A stretch of DNA of 64,000 nucleotides from RPQJ01 sp963754125 (GTDB lineage Bacteria > Pseudomonadota > Gammaproteobacteria > Steroidobacterales > Steroidobacteraceae): assembly GCA_963754125.1 (NCBI GenBank), contig CAVWEX010000003.1, forward strand, positions 1-64,000, read 5' to 3'. The first letter of the stretch is position 1. Each line of letters begins with the position of its first letter. The notes under the pieces are model-generated. The model was not told the DNA's origin and searched no databases. It saw nothing but the letters and a program-made list of their open reading frames with translations. Shown in pieces: positions 1 to 7,551 of the stretch. Position numbers and translations under genes: made by a program.

Positions 1-268
1 CGACCCGTTGCGGTAGTTCGCGTTGTAGGGATCGGCGGCGGCTCAGCATCGTGAAGAGTCACTCGGCGCGATGGTCCCGAACGGCCGGTCCTACGGGCCT
101 GGGCGACGAGACCCGCCAGCGGCATCTGGAGCGTAAGGGACACGAGCGTCAGGCCTGCGCATCCTTTATTTAGGCAGCTGATCCCAGGCGCCTGCCGTTT
201 CATCGCATTCGACGGGACGCCGCCGGGTCTGCTCAGTAGACTGCGTGCTTCGCTGTCCAAACACACCT

Positions 269-1630
269 ATGAACGCTCCAACTCTCTGGCCCGCGCTGAC
301 GCGCCGCATCGGCCTGCTGCTGCTGTGCTGTCTGCAGCTTGGCGCGCCCGTGTGCGCGGCGGAGCTTGCTCAGCCGCATACGCACGCCGGCGAAGACGGC
401 GTGCGCGCGCCGCTGCATATCGCACCGGTCGACGATGCCTGGCGGGCGGCGCTGCCGCGCGATGCCAAGCTGGCCACGCAGGCCTATCTCGACCGCCTAC
501 CCAGGGAAGCGGTAATGCGATCCAACGACTACGACGAGGGTGGCTACTGGCTGCAGCTTTGGGAGTTCCTGCTCGGTCTCGCCATCGCCGCGCTGATGCT
601 GCATGGCGGCCGTTCGGCCCGCGTGCGCGATTGGACGCAGCGCGTCGGTCGCCGTGCCCTCCTGTTGCGCGACGGCCTGTACGGAGCCGTCTACGGCCTG
701 GCAACCGGGCTGCTGCTGCTGCCACTGAACTTCTACCGGCGGTACTGGCGTGAACACAGCTATGGCATGTCCGCGCAGACTGCCGGTGACTGGTGGGGCG
801 AGTGGACCCTGACCCTGGGCGTCGAGGTTGTCGGCACGGCGGTGGCGGTAGCGCTGCTGTATGCCGTGTTCCGCCGAGCCGGCGAGCGCTGGTGGCTCTG
901 GGGAGCAGCCGCCTGCTCCGCTTTGCTGGCGTTGATGCTATTCGTCAGCCCGATCCTTATCGATCCGCTGTTCAACACCTACAAGCCGCTGGAGCACGGT
1001 CCGGTGCGCGACGCCGTGCTGGCCATGGCGCAGTCCAATGGCGTGCCGGCTGATGAGGTCTACGTCTTCGACGCCTCGCGCCAAACCGAACGCGTCAGCG
1101 CGAATGTGAGCGGTCTGGGCGGCACGGCAGCGGTGCGGCTCAACGACAACCTGCTCAATCGCACTTCTCTGCCCGAGATCCGTGCCGTGATGGCACATGA
1201 GCTGGGCCACTATGTGCTCAACCACGCGCCGAAGATGTTGATGCAGTTCGGGCTACTTATCCTATTCGGATTGCTGTTCTGCCAGTGGGGGATGCGCCAG
1301 CTGTTTGCGCGCTATGGGCACCACTGGGGCACGCAGACCGTGGCCGATGTGGCCAGCTTGCCACTGCTGGCCGCAGTATTCTCTGTTTTCATGCTGGCGG
1401 CCACACCGGTGTTTCACAGCATCATCCGTATCCAGGAGATCGAGGCCGACCGCTTCGGCCTGAATCTAGCCCGCGATCCACATGGCTTTGCCGAGGTGAT
1501 GCTGAAACTTTCGGACTACCGCAAACCTGATCCGGGGCGCCTTGAGGAGGTGGTCTTCTTCCATCATCCGAGCGCCCGCCATCGGATTCACGATGCGATG
1601 CGCTGGAGGGAGGTGATGGGGACACCATAG
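269..1630 (+). CDS. M48 family metalloprotease (Ste24/CAAX prenyl protease-like)
   Basis: Membrane-bound zinc endopeptidase of the M48 family. The zinc motif HELGH is at about residues 310-314, within MAHELGHYVLNH, and the third-ligand region EIEADRFGL follows about 85 residues later. Several hydrophobic segments surround the catalytic region (about residues 85-105, 130-160, 180-235 and 325-385), matching the Ste24 layout. The N-terminus looks like a signal or first membrane segment ending near CAAELAQ. I chose the ATG at 269; a GTG eight codons upstream (245) is also in frame. The family cleaves prenylated or misfolded membrane proteins, but the substrate here is unknown. The gene stands alone and its base composition is slightly less GC-rich than the rest of the window. 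Confidence 0.88.
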   Translation: MNAPTLWPALTRRIGLLLLCCLQLGAPVCAAELAQPHTHAGEDGVRAPLHIAPVDDAWRAALPRDAKLATQAYLDRLPREAVMRSNDYDEGGYWLQLWEFLLGLAIAALMLHGGRSARVRDWTQRVGRRALLLRDGLYGAVYGLATGLLLLPLNFYRRYWREHSYGMSAQTAGDWWGEWTLTLGVEVVGTAVAVALLYAVFRRAGERWWLWGAAACSALLALMLFVSPILIDPLFNTYKPLEHGPVRDAVLAMAQSNGVPADEVYVFDASRQTERVSANVSGLGGTAAVRLNDNLLNRTSLPEIRAVMAHELGHYVLNHAPKMLMQFGLLILFGLLFCQWGMRQLFARYGHHWGTQTVADVASLPLLAAVFSVFMLAATPVFHSIIRIQEIEADRFGLNLARDPHGFAEVMLKLSDYRKPDPGRLEEVVFFHHPSARHRIHDAMRWREVMGTP

Positions 1631-1957
1631 CGCGATAGAGAGTGGCGCCGCGGCCGGTCGGCCCCGGCGCCGGCTCCGGGTCGATTCCGCACTGTCGGCT
1701 CGACGCCGCGCATGACCGCTTGTGCCGCATGCAGCCACTCGCGGTGGCCGATGCGAATGCCCGCACCCAGCCTGAAGCGGGTATCCGGCTGTGCTCGAGC
1801 AAGTTCCGCTTATGGCCGCGTCCGGCCGGTCAGGCCCCGGCCGCAAAGCAGCCGTTCACCAATCTTGACTGGCTCGCCGTTCGGGTCTTCATGACCGCCG
1901 TTCCTCCCGCCAGCGCGTCTGCTGCTGCCCGTCCACTATTCTGCCCGGGTAGTGACC
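1631..1957. other. Gene-free stretch between convergent genes
   Basis: The M48 protease and the cystathionine gamma-synthase converge here. No reading frame has recognisable content. A GC-rich inverted repeat lies at 1644-1671 (arms ggcgccg and cggcgcc) just after the protease stop and could act as a transcription stop, although no T-run follows it. Confidence 0.4.
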
Positions 1958-3131
1958 CTATCCCAGCGACGCCAGCGCCTGCTCGAGATCCGCGATCAGG
2001 TCGCGCACGTCCTCGATGCCGGCGGAAATCCGGATCAGGCTGTCGCCGATGCCGAGCTCGCGGCGTCGCTCCGGCGTGAGGCCGCGAGTGCGTCATGAGT
2101 CCCGGATGCTCGATCAGGCTCTCGACGCCGCCGAGGCTCTCGGCCAGCGCGAAGATGCGGCAGCGCTCGAGAAAGCGGCGCGCGCCGTCGAGGTCGCCGT
2201 CGAGCTCGAACGACAGCATCCCACCGAAGCGCGGCATCTGCCGCAGTGCCAGTTCGTGCTGCGGGTGGCTCGGCAGGCCCGGATAGATCACGCGGCGCAC
2301 CTTCGGCTGCGCCTCGAGCCAGCGCGCGATCTCGAGCGCGTTGTGGCAGTGCCGCTCCATGCGCACCGCCAGCGTCTTGAGCCCCCGCAGCGCGAGGAAG
2401 CTGTCGAAGGGACCGGAGATGCCGCCCACGGCGTTCTGCAGGAACCCGAGCCGCTCGCGCAGGGCGGGGTTGTCGCCCACCACCGCCACGCCGCCGATCA
2501 TGTCGGAGTGGCCGTTCAGGTACTTGGTCGTCGAGTGCACCACCACGTCGAAGCCGTGGTCGAGCGGCCGCTGTACCCACGGGCTCGCGAAGGTGTTGTC
2601 GGCGCCGGCGAGCACGCCGCGGCGGCGCGCGAGCGCCGCGACCGCCGCGAGGTCGGCGAGCTTGAGCGTCGGGTTGGTCGGGCTCTCCACCCACAGCATC
2701 CGCGTCTCCGGGCGGATCGCCCGCTCGACGGCCGCGAGGTCCGTGAAGTCCACGCGCGTCGCCGTGAGCCCCATCGAGCGCTGCCGCACGCGCTCGAGGA
2801 GCCGCACCGTGCCGCCGTACAGGTCGTCGGTGGTGACGATGTGCGAGCCGGCGTCGAGGCACTCGAGCACCGTCGCGATCGCGGCGAGGCCGGAGGCGAA
2901 CGCGAACGCCTGCGTGCCGTTCTCGAGGTCGGCGACGCAGCGCTCGAACGCGAAGCGCGTGGGGTTGTGGCTGCGGCCGTAGTCGTAGCCCTTGTGCACG
3001 CCCGGGCTCGACTGCACGTAGGTCGAGGTCGCGTAGATCGGCACCATCACGGCCCCGGTGGTCGGGTCGGGCGCCTGTCCGGCGTGGATCACGCGGGTGG
3101 CGAAGTGCGGGCGGTCGGGGGTGTCGGTCAT
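1958..3131 (-). CDS. Cystathionine gamma-synthase/gamma-lyase (PLP enzyme), frame-broken near its end
   Basis: Cys/Met-metabolism PLP-dependent enzyme, about 390 residues once repaired. The cofactor lysine is K203 in HSTTKYLNGHSD; the phosphate-binding segments YDYGRSHNPT (about 49-58) and ASGLAA (about 79-84) are present. It overlaps the upstream cystathionine beta-synthase by four bases (ATGA), so the two probably run homocysteine to cysteine through cystathionine (reverse transsulfuration), favouring gamma-lyase activity; the sequence alone does not separate synthase from lyase. Near 2085, just after GLMTHS, the frame must change to give the family's usual ending (LTPERRRELGIGDSLIRIS and about 20 more residues, stop TAG at 1958). 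The 1174-nt span equals a whole number of codons plus one, so one extra base in the ggcc run is the simplest explanation. Confidence 0.9.
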
Positions 3132-4498
3132 AGCATCCTCGTGCGCAGCGCGTTCAGCAGGTCCACGCGCGTGATCAGTCCCAGGAAGGCGTCGTTCTCG
3201 ACGATGATCGCCACGTGGCCGGCGTCGAGCACCGCGAACAGCGCGTCGAGCCCGGCATCCGGCGCGAGCGTGTCGAGCTGCGTGGACATCGCCGCGCTCA
3301 CCGGCCGGCGGAACTGCTCGGCGGCGTCGTCGCGCCGCACGACCTGCAGCAGGTCGAACTCGTCGACGATGCCGATGATGCGGTTCGCCTCGTCCACGAC
3401 CGGCAGCTGCGAGACGTCCACGCTGCGCATGCGGTTGTAGGCGGTGAGCAGCGAGTCGTCGGGCAGCACCGTGACCGTGAGGCCGGCGTCGTGCCGCCGC
3501 ACGATGAGGTCGCGCAGGTCGCCCACGTGCTCGCGCGCGAGGAACCCGCGCTCGAGCATCCACGCGTCGTTGTAGGTCTTGGAGAGGTACTTGGCGCCGC
3601 TGTCGCAGACGAACGTGACCACGCGCTGCGGCTCGGTCTGCTCGCGGCAGTAACGCAGCGCCGCGGCCAGCAGCGTGCCCGAGGAGGAGCCGCCGAGGAT
3701 GCCCTCCTGCCTGAGCAGGGCGCGCGCCGTCAGCATGCTCTCGGCGTCCGGGATCGAGTAGGCGTGCGTGACGCGGCTCAGGTCCGCGATCGACGGGATG
3801 AAGTCCTCGCCGATGCCCTCGACCGCCCAGGATCCGGCCGTGCCCAGCGTGCCGGTGTGGATGTAGTCGGCGAGCACCGAGCCCACCGGGTCCGCGATCA
3901 CCAGGCGCGTGGCGGGCGACTCGCGGGCGAAGAACCGGCTCAAGCCCGTGATCGTGCCGCTCGAGCCGACGCCGCAGACGATCGCGTCCACGCGACCGTC
4001 CATCTGGCGCAGGATCTCCGGGCCGGTCGTGGTCTCGTGGGCCCACGGGTTGGCCGGGTTGCCGAACTGGTTGACGAAGTAGGCGCCCGGCGTCTCGCCG
4101 GCGATCCGCTGCGCCATGTCCTGGTAGTACTGGGGATGGCCCTTGCCGACGTCCGAGCGCGTGATGCGCACGTCCGCGCCGAGTGCCACGAGGTGCAGGA
4201 TCTTCTCGCGCGACATCTTGTCCGGCACGACGAGGATGAGCGGGTAGCCCTTCTGCGCGGCCACGAGCGCGAGCCCGAGCCCGGTGTTGCCCGCGGTCGC
4301 CTCGACGAGGGTGGAGCCGGGACGCAGCTCGCCGCTGCGCTCGGCGGCCTCGATCATCGACAGCCCGATGCGGTCCTTGATGGATCCACCCGGGTTCTGG
4401 CACTCGAGCTTCAGGTACAGCTCGCAGGGACCGGTGTCGAAGGAGCGCACCCGCACCAGCGGCGTGTTGCCGATCAGCGCGAGGATGGATTCGGGCAT
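3128..4498 (-). CDS. cbs: Cystathionine beta-synthase with C-terminal CBS pair
   Basis: Condenses serine (or O-acetylserine) with homocysteine to cystathionine. Residues 1 to about 320 form the PLP fold II domain: the cofactor lysine is K41 in GGSIKDR, with the substrate loop TAGNTG and the phosphate-binding motif GGSSSGT. Residues from about 330 to 456 form two CBS domains, visible as the VTVLPDDSLLTAYNRM and QLDTLAPDAGLDALF repeats, which usually bind adenine nucleotides for regulation. The N-terminal heme domain of animal enzymes is missing, as in other bacterial forms. It lies between the acyl-CoA ligase (2 nt upstream) and the gamma-synthase/lyase (4-nt overlap), giving a tight minus-strand operon. 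Confidence 0.93.
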   Translation of the reverse strand: MPESILALIGNTPLVRVRSFDTGPCELYLKLECQNPGGSIKDRIGLSMIEAAERSGELRPGSTLVEATAGNTGLGLALVAAQKGYPLILVVPDKMSREKILHLVALGADVRITRSDVGKGHPQYYQDMAQRIAGETPGAYFVNQFGNPANPWAHETTTGPEILRQMDGRVDAIVCGVGSSGTITGLSRFFARESPATRLVIADPVGSVLADYIHTGTLGTAGSWAVEGIGEDFIPSIADLSRVTHAYSIPDAESMLTARALLRQEGILGGSSSGTLLAAALRYCREQTEPQRVVTFVCDSGAKYLSKTYNDAWMLERGFLAREHVGDLRDLIVRRHDAGLTVTVLPDDSLLTAYNRMRSVDVSQLPVVDEANRIIGIVDEFDLLQVVRRDDAAEQFRRPVSAAMSTQLDTLAPDAGLDALFAVLDAGHVAIIVENDAFLGLITRVDLLNALRTRML

Positions 4499-4500
4499 GG

Positions 4501-6174
4501 CTACTGCTTCAGCTGGTCCTTGAGCTCGCGCCGCAGGATCTTGCCGACGTTGGTCTTCGGCAGCTCGTCGCGGAAGTAGACGCGCTTCGGCACCTTGTAG
4601 CCGGTGAGCGACTTGCGGCAGTGCTCGACGATGTCCTCCTCCGTGAGCGCCGGGTCCTTGCGGACCACGAACAGCGCGACGATCTCGCCGGCGCGCTCGT
4701 CGGGCTGCGCCACGGCCGCGACCTCGAGCACGCCCGGGTGCGTGACGACCACGCCCTCGACCTCGTTCGGGTACACGTTGAAGCCCGACACGAGGATCAT
4801 GTCCTTCTTGCGGTCCTCGATGAAGACGTAGCCCTGCTCGTCCATGTAGCCGATGTCGCCGGTGCGCAGGATGCGGCCGTCGATCATCACCTTGTCGGTC
4901 TCGTCCTGGCGGTTCCAGTAGCCGCGCATCACCTGTGGACCCTCGACGCAGATCTCGCCGGACTGGCCCACCGGCAGCGCGTTGCCGTCGTCGTCGCGGA
5001 TGGTGATGACCGTCGAGGGAATCGGCAGGCCGATCGAGCCGTTGAAGTCAGGCGCGTCGAGCGGGTTGATGCAGGCTCCGGGCGAAGTCTCGGTGAGGCC
5101 CCAGGCCTGCGTCAGCGTGCAGCCGGTCACCTGCTTCCAGCGCTCAGCGACGGCACGCTGCACGGCCATGCCGCCGCCGAGGCTCACCTTGAGCTTGCTG
5201 AAGTCGAGGCGGTCGAAGCCCGGCGTGTTGAGCAGCGCATTGAAGAGCGTGTTGACGCCCGCGAAGAACGTGAACGGGTACCGGGCGAGCTCCTTGACGA
5301 AGCCGGGGAAGTCGCGCGGATTGGCGATCAGGATGTTGTGCGCGCCGAGCCGAAGGAACGTCAGGCAGCCCTGCAGCGAGAAGATGTGATAGAGCGGCAG
5401 CGCGCCGATCAGCACCATCTGCTCGGTCTGGTCGCGCAGCGACGGGCCCATCCAGGCCTCCGTCTGCAGCACGTTCGCCACCATGTTGCGGTGGGTCAGC
5501 ACCGCGCCCTTGGACACGCCCGTCGTGCCGCCGGTGTACTGCAGGAAGGCGATGTCCTCGTGGCCGAGCGCCACGGGCTCGAGGTTCTCGTACTTGCCCT
5601 TGCTGAGCGCCTCCGTGAGGCCGACCGATTCGGGCAGCGAGTACTCCGGCACCTGCTTCTTGACGTGCCGCAGCGCGAAGTTCACCAGCGCCGACTTCGG
5701 GAAGCCGAGCAGGTCGCCGACGCCGGTGACGATCACCGTCTCGATGCCCGTCGCGGCATGAACCTCCGCGAAGGTGTGTGCGAAGTTCTCGAGGATCAGC
5801 AGCGCCCGGGCGCCCGAGTCCTTGAGCTGGTGCTCGAGCTCGCGCGGCGTGTAGAGCGGGTTGGTGTTCACCACCGTGAGGCCGGCGCGAAAGGCAGCCG
5901 CGAGCGCCACCGGGTACTGCAGGACGTTGGGCAGCATGATGGCGAGGCGGTCGCCCTTCTTCAGGCCCGCCACCTGCTGCAGGTAGGCCGCGAACTGACG
6001 GCTCAGGCGGTCGAGGTCGCCGTAGGTGAGGGTGCGGTCCATCGACGTGTAGGCCGGCCGGTCCGCGAACTTCTCGAAGCTGCGCGCGAGCAGCGCCTGC
6101 AGCGAGGCGATCTCGTCGGGATTGACGTCGGCCGGCACGCCGGCCGGATAGCTCTTGAGCCAGATCTTTTCCAT
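4501..6174 (-). CDS. fadD: Long-chain fatty acid--CoA ligase
   Basis: ANL-superfamily adenylate-forming enzyme that activates fatty acids to acyl-CoA. The AMP-binding motif YTGGTTGVSKGAV is at about residues 213-225, and the later motifs TQAWGLTETSPG, RTGDIGYMDEQG and the C-terminal lysine region KTNVGKILRREL are all present. Its 557 residues match E. coli FadD. It is the first gene of the run that continues into cystathionine beta-synthase. The start region MEKIWLKSYP is typical of gammaproteobacterial FadD. With the acyl-CoA reductase, phasin and desaturase elsewhere in the window it suggests active fatty-acid handling. Confidence 0.95.
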   Translation of the reverse strand: MEKIWLKSYPAGVPADVNPDEIASLQALLARSFEKFADRPAYTSMDRTLTYGDLDRLSRQFAAYLQQVAGLKKGDRLAIMLPNVLQYPVALAAAFRAGLTVVNTNPLYTPRELEHQLKDSGARALLILENFAHTFAEVHAATGIETVIVTGVGDLLGFPKSALVNFALRHVKKQVPEYSLPESVGLTEALSKGKYENLEPVALGHEDIAFLQYTGGTTGVSKGAVLTHRNMVANVLQTEAWMGPSLRDQTEQMVLIGALPLYHIFSLQGCLTFLRLGAHNILIANPRDFPGFVKELARYPFTFFAGVNTLFNALLNTPGFDRLDFSKLKVSLGGGMAVQRAVAERWKQVTGCTLTQAWGLTETSPGACINPLDAPDFNGSIGLPIPSTVITIRDDDGNALPVGQSGEICVEGPQVMRGYWNRQDETDKVMIDGRILRTGDIGYMDEQGYVFIEDRKKDMILVSGFNVYPNEVEGVVVTHPGVLEVAAVAQPDERAGEIVALFVVRKDPALTEEDIVEHCRKSLTGYKVPKRVYFRDELPKTNVGKILRRELKDQLKQ

Positions 6175-6260
6175 CCAGATTCCCCCGGCCCGCGAGCCGC
6201 GCCGGAAAATCCGGCCGCGCTCTGGGCGACTTGCCTATATAGCAGCGCCGGCGGCGCTTT

Positions 6261-6887
6261 TCATCGTTTGAGCAGCGGCTTGAGCTCGGGCCACACCAGC
6301 TCCAGCAGCTTCGGCTGGGCCGCCGCGTTGGGGTGCAGGCCGTCGCCCTGCATCAGCGAGTCGTCGAGCGCGATGCCGTCGAGGAAGAACGGCACCAGCG
6401 GCAGCTCGTGGCGCTTCGCGAGGTCGCCGTACAGCGCGTGGAAGGCGCCGGCGTAGGCCGGGCCGTAATTGGGCGGGATGCGCATGCCGACCAGCAGCAC
6501 CTTCGCGCCGGCGCCGCGCGACAGCTTCACCAGCGACTCGAAGTTGGCGCGCACCTCGGCGATGGGCAGGCCGCGCAGGCCGTCGTTGCCGCCGAGCTCG
6601 ATGATCACCACCGCCGGACGGTGCCGCTCGAGCGCCCGCGGCAGCCGGGCCAGCGCGCCACCGGTGGTTTCGCCGCTCGAACTGGCGTTGACCACGCGGT
6701 GCCCGTACCCTTTGGCCTCCAGCCGGGCCTGCAGCAGGGCCACCCACCCCTGCTCGAGGCGGATTCCGTAGGCCGCGCTCAGGCTGTCGCCCAGCACCAG
6801 GATCTTCGGAGACTCCGCCGGCGCCGCCGGCGCGAACAGCGTCGAGCACAGCAGGCAAATGACGATGAAGGCAGAACGTATGGACAC
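6261..6887 (-). CDS. tesA: Arylesterase / acyl-CoA thioesterase I (SGNH hydrolase)
   Basis: Periplasmic GDSL/SGNH-type esterase, 208 residues. Block I VLGDSLSAAYG holds the catalytic Ser, block III is GGNDGLRG, and block V DGLHPN holds the Asp-His pair. The N-terminus SIRSAFIVICLLCSTLFA is a signal peptide. I chose the GTG at 6887 because it gives exactly this signal peptide; longer starts would run further into the divergent ABC gene. The start overlaps that of the divergent ybbA-like gene. The tesA/ybbA/ybbP arrangement matches the E. coli module, which supports the assignment. Confidence 0.9.
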   Translation of the reverse strand: MSIRSAFIVICLLCSTLFAPAAPAESPKILVLGDSLSAAYGIRLEQGWVALLQARLEAKGYGHRVVNASSSGETTGGALARLPRALERHRPAVVIIELGGNDGLRGLPIAEVRANFESLVKLSRGAGAKVLLVGMRIPPNYGPAYAGAFHALYGDLAKRHELPLVPFFLDGIALDDSLMQGDGLHPNAAAQPKLLELVWPELKPLLKR

Positions 6888-7551
6888 GGTGCTCGAGGCG
6901 GCTGGACTGGGCAAGCAGGTTAGCAGCCCCGAGGGAACGCTCGCCATTCTGTCGGACGTGTCCTTCGGCATCGTGCGCGGCGAGACCGTCGCCGTGATGG
7001 GCGCCTCCGGCGCCGGCAAGTCCACGCTGCTCGCGCTGCTCGCGGGCCTCGACGAGCCCACCTCGGGGACCGTGCGCCTCGCCGGCAGCGACCTCACCAC
7101 GCTCGACGAGGACGGCCGGGCGGCGGTGAGGGCGCGTCACGTCGGCTTCGTGTTCCAGTCCTTCCACCTCGTGCCCTCGCTCACGGCGCTCGAGAACGTC
7201 ATGCTGCCGCTGGAGCTGGCGCGCCGACGGGACGCGCGCGGCGCGGCGCTGGAGGTGCTGGGCCGCGTCGGCCTCGCCGAGCGCGTCGGCCACTACCCGC
7301 GCCAGCTGTCGGGCGGCGAGCAGCAGCGCGTCGCGATCGCCCGCGCCTTCGTCACGCGGCCCGACGTGCTGTTTGCGGACGAGCCCACCGGCAACCTCGA
7401 CGCGGCGACCGGCGAGCGCATCATGGAGCTGCTGTTCGGACTCAACGCCGAGACCGGCGCGACGCTGGTGCTCGTGACCCACGACCAGGCGCTGGCCGCG
7501 CGCTGCGGCCGCGTGATCCGCCTCGACGCCGGGCGCGTCGTGGGACCGTGA
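6880..7551 (+). CDS. ybbA: ABC transporter ATP-binding protein (YbbA/LolD type)
   Basis: Single ABC ATPase domain of about 223 residues. Walker A is GASGAGKST, the signature is LSGGEQQR, Walker B is VLFADEP and the switch histidine is in VTHDQA. The family pairs with FtsX-like permeases and drives mechanotransmission or lipoprotein release rather than solute import. Starts at 6859 or 6880 are both in frame; I prefer 6880 (MDTVLEAAGLGK), which still overlaps the start of the divergent tesA by 8 nt. Its stop overlaps the start of the permease gene (GTGA), so the two are translationally coupled. Confidence 0.92.
   Translation: MDTVLEAAGLGKQVSSPEGTLAILSDVSFGIVRGETVAVMGASGAGKSTLLALLAGLDEPTSGTVRLAGSDLTTLDEDGRAAVRARHVGFVFQSFHLVPSLTALENVMLPLELARRRDARGAALEVLGRVGLAERVGHYPRQLSGGEQQRVAIARAFVTRPDVLFADEPTGNLDAATGERIMELLFGLNAETGATLVLVTHDQALAARCGRVIRLDAGRVVGP

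Noticed and set aside
1..268. Gene or RNA at the left edge
   Set aside because: No codon-biased frame, tRNA cloverleaf or conserved RNA feature could be recognised.
1830..4403. 857-residue open frame spanning two genes
   Set aside because: It merges an antisense-type frame of the cystathionine beta-synthase with the gamma-synthase/lyase; only the part from 3131 downward is real.
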